This document shows positions 18,112 through 26,048 of a DNA stretch of 64,000 bases, one piece after another. The notes beneath the pieces are model-generated. The model worked only from the letters and a program-made list of their open reading frames with translations, did not search any database and was not told the origin of the DNA. The stretch is from NCBI RefSeq assembly GCF_003731765.1, contig NZ_MOAL01000004.1, positions 2,232,001 through 2,296,000 on the forward strand, written 5' to 3'. This DNA comes from Pseudomonas chlororaphis (GTDB taxonomy: Bacteria; Pseudomonadota; Gammaproteobacteria; Pseudomonadales; Pseudomonadaceae). The position numbers were made by a program, and so were the translations under genes. Numbering within the stretch: position 1 is the stretch's first letter; every line of letters begins with the position of its first letter.

Positions 18112-20225
18112 GCGCAGCGCCAAGCCTGCCGGCCCTGCGCCAGGAACTGCTGCTGCACGACGGCCCGCAACACCGCGACGGCTCGCCCTCCTGGACCCTG
18201 GAAGACCCGGCCCGGGGGCAGTTCTTTCGCCTGGGCTGGGTCGAGGTGGAGATCCTCGGCCGCTGGGGCCTGGGCCAGCCCGAGGCGATTGCCCAGGCCA
18301 TCAGCCAGTCCACCACCCTGGAGGTGGAGAAGGACGACGTCGAGCAGTTCAAGGGCTTCCTGCACAGCAACCAGCTGTTGCAGTGCCAGGGCCAGGAGGA
18401 CAACGCCCGACTGGCGCGGATCGCCGCCGGGCAGAAAACCGGCTGGGGCCGCTGGCTACTGAAAAACTACCTGTTCGTGCGCATCCCACTGCTGCGCCCA
18501 GACCGTTTTCTGGAGCGCAGCCTGCCCTGGGTCGAGCCCTTCTACAGCCGGCGCTTTCTCCAGCTGACCCTGGGCGCCGGCCTGCTGGGCCTGTTCCTGG
18601 TGGCCCGGCAATGGGACAGTTTCCTGCACACTTTCCTGCACTTCTTCACCCTGGAAGGCGCGGCCCTGGCCGGCCTGACCCTGTTTCTGACCAAGGTCCT
18701 GCACGAGCTGGGGCACGCCTACACCTGCAAGCGTTTTGGCGGACGGGTGGCGACCATGGGCGTGGCCCTGCTGGTGATGTGGCCCGTGCTCTACACCGAC
18801 ACTTCGGGGGCCTGGCGCCTGCGCCGACAGCAGCAGCGCCTGGCCATCGGCGCCGCCGGCATGCTCACCGAACTGGCACTGGCGGCCTGGGCCACCCTGC
18901 TCTGGAGTTTCTTGCCGGACGGCATGTTGCGCAGCGCAGCGTTCATGCTCGCCACCACCACCTGGATCCTCACCCTGGCGATCAACCTCAGCCCCTTCAT
19001 GCGCTTTGACGGCTACTTCCTGCTGTCGGACCTGCTGGAGGTGCCGAACCTGCAACAACGGGCCTTCCGCCTGACCCGCTGGCGCGTGCGCGAATGGCTG
19101 TTCGCCTTTGACGAGCCGCGCCCGGAGCGCTTCGAACCCTGGCTGGAACGGACATTGGTGGCGTACTCCATCGGCACCTGGATCTACCGCTTCTTCCTGT
19201 TCCTGGGGATCGCCCTGCTGGTCTACCACTTCGCCTTCAAGCTGCTGGGCATCGCCCTGTTCGTGGTGGAAATCCTCTACTTCCTGCTGATGCCCATCGT
19301 CAACGAACTGCGCGAGTGGTACGCCCGGCGCAAGGACTACCGAATGAATCGCCATAGCCTGAGCACCCTGCTCGTCGTCGCCGGCCTGCTGTTGCTGGCG
19401 TGCATTCCCTGGAGCGGCAGCGTGCATGCCCCGGCGTTGCTGCGGGCCGAACAGCAGGCCGTGCTGTATGTGCCGGTGGCGGCGCGCCTGGAGCGCATCG
19501 AGGTGACGCCAGGGCAATCGGTCAAGGCCGGCCAGGCGTTGTTCCGCCTCGACGCCCCGGACCTGCGCCAGGAACTGCAAAGCCTCGACCGGCGGATCCT
19601 GACCCTGCAATGGCAGAACAGCTTCCAGGTGCTCAACCGGGAAACCGCCGCCAACCTGCTGGTGGTGCGCCAGGAACTGGCCGCCGCCCAGGAACGCCAG
19701 CGCCTGTTGCGCCAGCAGATGCAGCAACTCACGGTGTACGCGGCCTTCGACGGGGTGCTGGCGGACCTGGCCGAACCCCTGGAGCCCGGCGAATGGCTGG
19801 CCGCCGGTGAATGGCTGGGCACCTTGGTCGGCACGCAAGGAGCGCGGGTCGAAGCCTTTGTCGAAGAGCAGGACCTGGCGCGTCTAGAGCCCGGCAGCCG
19901 CGCGCGCTTCTACCCGGAAAGCCTGTCCCGCGCGCCCGTCGACCTGCACCTGGAAAGCCTCGGGCAAACCGCCGTGCGACGCCTGACCTCGACCCCGGAG
20001 CTGGCGTCGGTGTACCAGGGGGCGATTGCCGCGACCCTGGATCACGAACGGGTGCCGCAACCGGAGAAAGCCCTGTACCGTGCTCTGCTACGCCCGGACC
20101 CGAACACCCCGAGCCCGACCCTCAGCCTGCGCGGCACCGTGCTGCTGGAGGGGCAGGCACAAAGCCTGGCGATGCGCGTCTGGCGCAGTGTGCTGGCCAT
20201 CCTGATTCGCGAATCGGCGTTTTGA
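18108..20225 (+). CDS. M50-type membrane metalloprotease fused to a HlyD-like adaptor
   Basis: A 705-residue protein starting at GTG 18108, inside the ATGA-like overlap. Residues about 25-95 form a small domain resembling PqqD/RRE folds (FRLGWVEVEIL; DDVEQFKGFLHSNQLL). About 150-435 is polytopic, with the M50 zinc motif HELGH at 199-203 and the second motif NLSPFMRFDGY (N294, D301), both intact. Another membrane helix near 418-434 leads into a periplasmic HlyD-like region: lipoyl half VTPGQSVKAGQALFRLDAPD, a coiled coil, then YAAFDGVLADLAEPLEPGEWL. Relatives are called 'peptide zinc metalloprotease' or HlyD/M50 proteins. Context suggests it is the inner-membrane core of the exporter. Whether it cleaves the LEPR leader, or is only a channel, cannot be told. 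Confidence 0.8.
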   Translation: MSAAPSLPALRQELLLHDGPQHRDGSPSWTLEDPARGQFFRLGWVEVEILGRWGLGQPEAIAQAISQSTTLEVEKDDVEQFKGFLHSNQLLQCQGQEDNARLARIAAGQKTGWGRWLLKNYLFVRIPLLRPDRFLERSLPWVEPFYSRRFLQLTLGAGLLGLFLVARQWDSFLHTFLHFFTLEGAALAGLTLFLTKVLHELGHAYTCKRFGGRVATMGVALLVMWPVLYTDTSGAWRLRRQQQRLAIGAAGMLTELALAAWATLLWSFLPDGMLRSAAFMLATTTWILTLAINLSPFMRFDGYFLLSDLLEVPNLQQRAFRLTRWRVREWLFAFDEPRPERFEPWLERTLVAYSIGTWIYRFFLFLGIALLVYHFAFKLLGIALFVVEILYFLLMPIVNELREWYARRKDYRMNRHSLSTLLVVAGLLLLACIPWSGSVHAPALLRAEQQAVLYVPVAARLERIEVTPGQSVKAGQALFRLDAPDLRQELQSLDRRILTLQWQNSFQVLNRETAANLLVVRQELAAAQERQRLLRQQMQQLTVYAAFDGVLADLAEPLEPGEWLAAGEWLGTLVGTQGARVEAFVEEQDLARLEPGSRARFYPESLSRAPVDLHLESLGQTAVRRLTSTPELASVYQGAIAATLDHERVPQPEKALYRALLRPDPNTPSPTLSLRGTVLLEGQAQSLAMRVWRSVLAILIRESAF

Positions 20226-20248
20226 GCGGCGCGACCCTCACGCCAACA

Positions 20249-20303
20249 TGAAGCCTTCTTAATGGTTTGGCGATTGTCCGCAAGGCGCGGCTGTCGCCAT
20301 CAT
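20249..20303 (+). promoter_or_regulatory. TTAAG-like palindrome copy 4 and promoter of the heme oxygenase gene
   Basis: TGAAG-CCTT-CTTAA (20249-20262, one mismatch in the left arm) lies 25 nt upstream of TTGTCC (20274-20279), which is followed by an 18-nt spacer and CATCAT (20298-20303). The flank ATGG..TGGCGATTG resembles copies 2 and 3. No Fur box is seen here. Confidence 0.5.
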
Positions 20304-20342
20304 GAACCCCTCTTTTTGATCAGCGCTGCGGAGCCGTTTTCC

Positions 20343-20930
20343 ATGACCACGCCCACCCTTGAGGCCCCTGAACTGTCCCGGGCCAAACGCCTGAAAGCCG
20401 CCACCCGTCGCGACCACGACAGCGTCGACAGCCTGGTGATGCAAGCCCGGCCCTTTGAAAGCCGTGAACGCTACGCCCAGTTCCTGCGTTTGCAGCACGG
20501 TTTCCATGGCGCCATCGATGCCCTGTACCACGACCCCGAGCTGAACCGCCGACTGCCCGGCCTGGCACAACTGCCGCGCTTCGAAGCGGTCAAGCGCGAC
20601 CTCGGCGACCTCGGCCTCGAGGTGCCGGCCAACCCGGCTCCGGCACCGGTCAACGGCCCCTTCGAAGCCCTTGGCTGGCTGTACTGCAGCGAAGGCTCGA
20701 ACCTCGGTGCGGCCTTCCTGTTCAAGGAAACCCAGCAACTGGGCCTGGACCAGGACCAGGGCGCCAGCCACCTCGCCGCCCACCCGGACGGCCGTGGCCT
20801 GCACTGGCGGCAATTCGTCGCCCTGCTCGACAGCCAGGAGCTGAACGAACAGCAGGAACGCCAGGCCATCCAGGGCGCCATCGACGCCTTCGATTTCTAC
20901 CGTGACACCCTGCGTCGGATCTTCTACTGA
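20343..20930 (+). CDS. Heme oxygenase (HemO/PigA family)
   Basis: A 195-residue protein of bacterial heme-oxygenase length. The N-terminal helix carries the proximal heme ligand in RRDHDSVDSL (His25, matching the His of PigA), and the distal region reads EALGWLYCSEGSNLGAAFLF, with the LGWL..EGS.LGAAFLFK pattern of Pseudomonas HemO. It would open heme with O2 to biliverdin, CO and Fe2+ in the cytoplasm. The start is the ATG after a GGAG site; upstream in-frame codons precede the inferred promoter. Heme oxygenase genes in Pseudomonas usually sit next to a heme receptor and sigma factor; here it follows the export operon and shares its operator type. The next gene is convergent, only 6 nt away. 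Confidence 0.85.
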   Translation: MTTPTLEAPELSRAKRLKAATRRDHDSVDSLVMQARPFESRERYAQFLRLQHGFHGAIDALYHDPELNRRLPGLAQLPRFEAVKRDLGDLGLEVPANPAPAPVNGPFEALGWLYCSEGSNLGAAFLFKETQQLGLDQDQGASHLAAHPDGRGLHWRQFVALLDSQELNEQQERQAIQGAIDAFDFYRDTLRRIFY

Positions 20931-20936
20931 CGCCTG

Positions 20937-22694
20937 TCAGTCGACAAAGGCCAGGCTCGCCCGGGCTCCGCGCACGCCCTGCAAGGCCTGCCCGGCCCGG
21001 GGCAGCAGGTAGCTGAAGAAGAACCCTGCCGTTTCCCGCTTCAGCGACCGTTGCGGATCATCCGCCGCCAGCGCCCCGGCCACCCGCGCACTGCGGGCCC
21101 AGGCAAAGGCGAGCAAGGCCTGGGCACACAGGCCGAGAAAATCGCCCGCCGCCCGATAGGGGTACTCGGGGTCTTGCCGGGTGTATTCGGCGACCTCGGC
21201 GTACAGCGGCCGCAACTGCCCACAAAGCTCCGCCAACTGCCCGGCAAAGCCTGCACACTCGGGCCAGTCACTGCCCTCCACAGCTTCCTGCTGCAACACC
21301 TCCAGCAACAGCCCAAAGGCCCGGCCCTGGTCCCCCAAAACCTTGCGCAGCAGCAAGTCATTGGCCTGAATTTCGTTGCTGCCTTCGTAAATCATGGCGA
21401 TGCGGCTATCACGCAAGGTCTGTTCGATGGCGAACTCGCTGACGTAGCCGTAACCGCCAAAGACCTGCAAGGCCTTGCTCGCCAGGACAAAGCCCTGCTC
21501 GGTGAAAAACGCCTTGATCACCGGAGTCAGCAGTTCACTCAACTGCCCGGCACGCTCACGGGCTTGCGCCTCGGCACCGTGCTCGGCCTCATCCAGCAGG
21601 TGCGCGGCCCAATAGCCGATGGCGCGCATGCCTTCGCTGAGGGCGCGCAACTCCAGCAAGGTGCGGCGCATGGCCGGGTGAAAGTGGATCGGGTCGACCG
21701 CCTCGGCCGCCACCCCTGAAGGACGGAGCGGCGCACGCATCTGCCGGCGTTCCCGGGCATAGCTGGCAGCGTTTTGCCAAGCCGCCTCGGCATGCCCCAG
21801 GCCTTGTAGGCCGACATGCAAACGCGCCGAATTCATCATCACGAACATCGCCGCCAAACCGCGATTGACCTCGCCGATCAACCAGCCTCGGGCCCCTTCG
21901 AACACCAGGGAACAGGTGGCGCTGCCCTTGATCCCCAGCTTGTGTTCGAGGCCGTCGCAGGTCACGCCGTTGGCCTCGCCCTGCTCCCCGAGCTTGGGCA
22001 CCAGGAACAGGGAAATACCCCGGCTGCCAGCGGGCGCCCCCGGCACCCGAGCCAGCACCAGATGGACAATATTCGCCGTCAGGTCGTGCTCGCCGCCGGA
22101 GATAAACAGCTTGTTGCCCGTAAGCCGATAACTGCCATCGTCCCGGGGTTCGGCACGGCAACGCAGCAGGCCGACATCACTGCCGGCCTGGGGCTCGGTC
22201 AGGCACATGGTGGGCAGGGTTTCGCCACTGACGATCCCCGGCAGATAACGCGCTTGCAGCCACGGCGCACCGTGGCTCTTGAGGCACAGGTAGGCGCCGT
22301 GGGCGATGCCGGTGTACATGGCCCAGCCGTGGTTGCTGGCGTAGAGCATTTCTTGCAGCGCCGCGTCCAGCACCTGGGGCAGGCCCTGGCCACCCAGGGC
22401 TTCGGCACAGGCCAGGGCCGGCCAGCCGCCCTCTACATAGGCCCGATAGGCCTCGGCAAAACCGTCCGGGGTGCTGACCCGGCCCTCGCTCAAGCGGCAA
22501 CCCTGGCGGTCGCCGCTAGCGTTCAAGGGCGCCAGCACGCCGCTGCTGAAACGCCCGGCCTCGTCCAGCACCTGCAGCGCCAGGGGCAGGTCCAGGCTCT
22601 CGAAGGCCGGGCTGCGGCCCCAGGCCTCGGGGGCCTGCAACCAGTGTTCAAGGACAAATTGCATATCGCGCAGGGGCGCCTGATAGCTCCACAT
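20937..22694 (-). CDS. acd: Acyl-CoA dehydrogenase of the ferulate cluster
   Basis: A 585-residue acyl-CoA dehydrogenase of the long type with a C-terminal extension. Visible signatures are CLTEPQAGSDVGLL (FAD/substrate site), KLFISGGEHDL, and IYEGSNEIQANDLL, whose Glu is at the catalytic-base position. The start at 22694 (MWSYQAPLRDM) is favoured by a GAGG box six bases upstream; an ATG at 22706 is possible. It is the last gene of the minus-strand run ech-vdh-fcs-thiolase-acd, an arrangement I recall from ferulate clusters of other Pseudomonas (aat and acd). Vanillin production does not need it, so it may act on a side chain in a beta-oxidative branch or on related acids. Confidence 0.8.
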   Translation of the reverse strand: MWSYQAPLRDMQFVLEHWLQAPEAWGRSPAFESLDLPLALQVLDEAGRFSSGVLAPLNASGDRQGCRLSEGRVSTPDGFAEAYRAYVEGGWPALACAEALGGQGLPQVLDAALQEMLYASNHGWAMYTGIAHGAYLCLKSHGAPWLQARYLPGIVSGETLPTMCLTEPQAGSDVGLLRCRAEPRDDGSYRLTGNKLFISGGEHDLTANIVHLVLARVPGAPAGSRGISLFLVPKLGEQGEANGVTCDGLEHKLGIKGSATCSLVFEGARGWLIGEVNRGLAAMFVMMNSARLHVGLQGLGHAEAAWQNAASYARERRQMRAPLRPSGVAAEAVDPIHFHPAMRRTLLELRALSEGMRAIGYWAAHLLDEAEHGAEAQARERAGQLSELLTPVIKAFFTEQGFVLASKALQVFGGYGYVSEFAIEQTLRDSRIAMIYEGSNEIQANDLLLRKVLGDQGRAFGLLLEVLQQEAVEGSDWPECAGFAGQLAELCGQLRPLYAEVAEYTRQDPEYPYRAAGDFLGLCAQALLAFAWARSARVAGALAADDPQRSLKRETAGFFFSYLLPRAGQALQGVRGARASLAFVD

Positions 22695-22766
22695 GGGCAA
22701 CCTCATCGACGGGTAGATAGGGAATGAAACAGCACCGGGCCCGCCACTTGGGACGGGCCCGAACCG

Positions 22767-24008
22767 TCAGCCGCGCCAGGCCGGGTTCTCGATCAACAGG
22801 GCCATGCCCTGGCCGCCGCCGACACAGGCAGCGGCGATGCCGTAGCGCAGGTTGTCCTCGCGCAACTGCCGGGCCAGGGTCAGCACCAGGCGCAAGCCGC
22901 TGGCGGCCAAGGGATGGCCGAGGGCGATGGAACCGCCACGCGAGTTAAGCCGGTCGAGGTCCAGTTCCAGGGCCTGGGCCACGGCCAGCACCTGGGCGGA
23001 TTGCGCCTCGTTGATTTCCACCCGGCCGATATCGCCCAGGCTCAGGCCGCTGCGCTGCAACAGCAACTGGATCGCCGGGGCCGGGCCGATGCCCATGAAC
23101 TCCGGCGCCACGCCCACTACTGCGCTGGCCAGCAGATGCGCCAACACCGGGCGGCGGGCTGAAGACGCGCGCCCGACCAGGGCCGCCGCCGCACCATCGA
23201 CCACTGCGCAGCTGTTGCCGGCGGTCTGCACCCCGCCCTCATGCACCGCCCGCAGGCGCGCCAGGGCGGCCATGTCCGTGGGCCGTGGGTGGCTGTCGAC
23301 ACTCACCGCGTCCACGCCCCGTGGCAGGCGAATGCCCCGCGAGGCATAGCCCGGCAACTCGAACGTCTGCGCCTTGACCGTCACCAGTTCCGGGACGAAC
23401 CAGCCGTCGGCCTGGGCCTTGAGGGCCCGCTGATGACTGTCCAGGGCGTATTGGTCCACCGCCTCGCGGCTCAGGCCGTGGCGCCGCGCCAGGTTGTCGG
23501 CGGTGGTGATCATGTCCACGGCAGGCGCCGGATCGTAGAGCGCCTCCCAGAGAAAGTCCTTGAACTCCACACCCGCCCCCAGGCGAAAACCGCAGCGGTG
23601 GGTGTAGGCGGCAATCGGGTTGCGTGACATCGACTCAGCAGCCACACACAGCGCCAGTTGCACACCGTCATCCAGTTGCCTGGCGGCCTGGCGCAAGAGT
23701 TCGAAACCGGTGGCGCAGATGCGCTGCACCCCCAATGCCGGAACCTCTTGCGCCACGCCACTGTAAAGGCCGATATGCCGCGGTAGCAGGTAAGCGTCGA
23801 AACTGGCCTGGGCCATGGAGCCGGCGAGCACGCTGTCCACGCCGGCCGGGTCCAGGGCAGCCCGGGCCAGGACCTCGCGCCCGACCTTGATCCCCAGGTC
23901 GATGGGCGACACCTGGGCCAGCGCCCCGCCCAGGTCGACCCAGGGCGTGCGCACGGCGTCCAGCAGTGCGGCATCGGCGAAGGCCGAGTACTGGCCGCCC
24001 GGGTTCAT
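22767..24008 (-). CDS. aat: Beta-ketothiolase / acetyl-CoA acyltransferase of the ferulate cluster
   Basis: A 413-residue thiolase. The nucleophile Cys98 lies in RICATGFELL; the C-terminal His and Cys motifs are NSRGGSIALGHPLAASG and AAACVGGGQGMALL. It therefore has all three thiolase active-site blocks. The ATG at 24008 overlaps the fcs stop (ATGA, 24005-24008); the frame is open upstream, but that part runs through fcs. The substrate is not shown by sequence; linkage to fcs suggests an aryl beta-ketoacyl-CoA, as proposed for the aat gene in other ferulate clusters. Confidence 0.85.
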   Translation of the reverse strand: MNPGGQYSAFADAALLDAVRTPWVDLGGALAQVSPIDLGIKVGREVLARAALDPAGVDSVLAGSMAQASFDAYLLPRHIGLYSGVAQEVPALGVQRICATGFELLRQAARQLDDGVQLALCVAAESMSRNPIAAYTHRCGFRLGAGVEFKDFLWEALYDPAPAVDMITTADNLARRHGLSREAVDQYALDSHQRALKAQADGWFVPELVTVKAQTFELPGYASRGIRLPRGVDAVSVDSHPRPTDMAALARLRAVHEGGVQTAGNSCAVVDGAAAALVGRASSARRPVLAHLLASAVVGVAPEFMGIGPAPAIQLLLQRSGLSLGDIGRVEINEAQSAQVLAVAQALELDLDRLNSRGGSIALGHPLAASGLRLVLTLARQLREDNLRYGIAAACVGGGQGMALLIENPAWRG

Positions 24009-25888
24009 GGCCGTGGCCCGGCACGCAGGATCGACGGCTCCAGGCCGCGATACAACGCCTCGACTTTGTCCGCGCGCCACTGCAACACCGCCCGCTGGTT
24101 GATCGATCCCTTGTCGGTGATCTCGCCACGGTCGATGGACGCCGGCTCGTCGAGCAAGGCAATCCATTCCAGGCGGCTGGCGTTGCCATTGGCATCGCGA
24201 TTCAGGCGTTGCAGCCACTCGGCGAACCACTGGCGCACCGGCACGCTGGCCAGAACCTGGGCATCGCTGGCCTCGGCTCCAAGGCCCGACAGGCGTCGGC
24301 ACTCGAACAGCCGTGGGAACACCAGGGCGCCCAGGCATTCACGGTCCGGCGCCGCGACCACCAGGTCCTGCACATAGGGCGAGCCTTCCAGCACCGCGCG
24401 ATTACGCAGCGGGCCGACACTGACAAACACCCCGGAAGACAGTTTGAAGTCCTCGGCAATGCGCCCGTCGAACATCAGGCCCAGCTGTGGGTCCCGGGGG
24501 TCAGCGAGCTTCAGGGCATCGCCGGAGCAGTAGAAACCCTGCTCGTCGAACACCTCTGCGGTCTGCTGCGGCGCACGCCAGTAGCCGGGCATGATGTGCG
24601 GCCCGCGAAAACGCCCTTCGAGCTTGCCGTCCACCGGCACCAGGCGCACTTCACAGCCCGGTGCAGGCAGACCGATGTAACCGGCCATGGACAACGGCCC
24701 GGTGGTGAAGGTGCACGACGGCGAGGCTTCGGTCATGCCCAGCCCGGCCATCATGCGGATGCGTTCACCACAGTGCTGTTCGGCGACCCGATCGAGGCGG
24801 TCCCAGATGCTCTGGGACAGGCCGGCGGCAGCGAAAAAGAACAGGCTGATCCGGGCGAAAAAGCGCTCCCGCAGATCCGCATCCTGCTCCAAGGCATTGA
24901 CCAACTCTTCCCAGCCCTTGGGCACGGTGAGGTACGCGGTGGGCGACACCTCCTTGAGGTTGCGCAGGGTTTCGGCGAAGCCCTGGGCCGTGGGCTTGCC
25001 GTCGTCCAGGTAAAAGGTCCCGCCGTTGTAGAGCACGATGCCGACGTTGTGGCTGCCGCCAAAGGTGTGGTTCCACGGCAGCCAGTCCACCAGCACCGGG
25101 GGTTCTTCACCGAACACCGGGAAGGTCTGCAACAGCATCTGCTGGTTGGCGCAGAGCATGCGCTGGGTGGTGACCACCGCCTTGGGCAGCTTGGTCGAGC
25201 CCGAGGTGAAGAGGAACTTGGCGATGCTGTCCGGGCCGGTGGCGGCAAAGGCCGCTTCCGCCTCGGCCGCACCGGGTTGTTCGAGCAGGCTGGCGAAACT
25301 GGCCTGGGTGCGCCCGGCGATCTGCCCGCGCAGGGTAATCAACGGCGTCTCGGGCGGCAGCACTGCGTTGATCGCACGCTCGAAGGCTGCCGCCTCGCTG
25401 ACGTAGACCAGCCCCGGCTGCAACAGATCGCAGACATGGCGCAGCTTGGCGAAATCCTGGGACAGCAGCGAATAGGCCGGCGACACCGGGCAATAGGGAA
25501 TCCCGGCGTACATGGCGCCCAGGGCCATCTGCAGGTGTTCGATGTCATTGCCCGAGAGCAAGGCCAGGGGCCGTTCTGCGGACAAGCCGTAACTCAACAG
25601 GCTTTGGGCAATGGCGCGGACACTGTCGAGCATCTCGGCGTAACTGACCCGGCGCCAGTCACCGTCGGCCTGGCGGGCAGCGATAAAAGTCTGTTGCGGG
25701 CGCACCTGGGCCCAATGCAGCAAGCGGTCCAGCAGGCGCTTGGGCAATTCGCCCAAGGCTTCCTGAGAGCGCATGTGCAGCACGCCCTGCTCTTCGGTGA
25801 CCTCGACCGCCGCGCGACCGATGGACACCTGGCGATAGCGCGGGGCGCTGGCCGGGGTGTGGGATGGCGATCTGAATTCGGAACTCAC
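24005..25888 (-). CDS. fcs: Feruloyl-CoA synthetase
   Basis: A 627-residue AMP-forming acyl-CoA ligase. The P-loop-like motif FTSGSTKLPKAVV is near residue 225, with VDWLPWNHTFGG and GLGMTEASPS further on and FDGRIAEDFKLSSGVFVSVGP near the C-terminus, all typical of hydroxycinnamate-CoA ligases of this family. It activates ferulate, caffeate or p-coumarate with ATP and CoA. The GTG start at 25888 is chosen because a GGAGG box lies eight bases upstream; that box sits inside a longer frame beginning ATG-ATG at 25906. AANAANAA motifs (possible Hfq/Crc sites) occur about 85-100 nt upstream (25972-25988). Operon with the thiolase by overlap. Confidence 0.9.
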   Translation of the reverse strand: MSSEFRSPSHTPASAPRYRQVSIGRAAVEVTEEQGVLHMRSQEALGELPKRLLDRLLHWAQVRPQQTFIAARQADGDWRRVSYAEMLDSVRAIAQSLLSYGLSAERPLALLSGNDIEHLQMALGAMYAGIPYCPVSPAYSLLSQDFAKLRHVCDLLQPGLVYVSEAAAFERAINAVLPPETPLITLRGQIAGRTQASFASLLEQPGAAEAEAAFAATGPDSIAKFLFTSGSTKLPKAVVTTQRMLCANQQMLLQTFPVFGEEPPVLVDWLPWNHTFGGSHNVGIVLYNGGTFYLDDGKPTAQGFAETLRNLKEVSPTAYLTVPKGWEELVNALEQDADLRERFFARISLFFFAAAGLSQSIWDRLDRVAEQHCGERIRMMAGLGMTEASPSCTFTTGPLSMAGYIGLPAPGCEVRLVPVDGKLEGRFRGPHIMPGYWRAPQQTAEVFDEQGFYCSGDALKLADPRDPQLGLMFDGRIAEDFKLSSGVFVSVGPLRNRAVLEGSPYVQDLVVAAPDRECLGALVFPRLFECRRLSGLGAEASDAQVLASVPVRQWFAEWLQRLNRDANGNASRLEWIALLDEPASIDRGEITDKGSINQRAVLQWRADKVEALYRGLEPSILRAGPRP

Positions 25889-26048
25889 GTGCTTGTCCTC
25901 CATCAAGGCACGCCGGCGCCAAGCCGCACGGGGCGACGGGCTGTCCTGGCGTGGCAGCCGGTGGCTGCAGCCTTGTTATTGTTATTTCTGCCTTGCACGG
26001 GGGCGACGGGCTATTTAGCCAGCCCGCGCCCAACGCGGCGACGCCTGC

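Noticed and set aside
24009-24338. N-terminal extension of the thiolase
   Set aside because: The added residues lie in fcs coding sequence and do not resemble thiolases; the ATG at 24008 overlaps the fcs stop.
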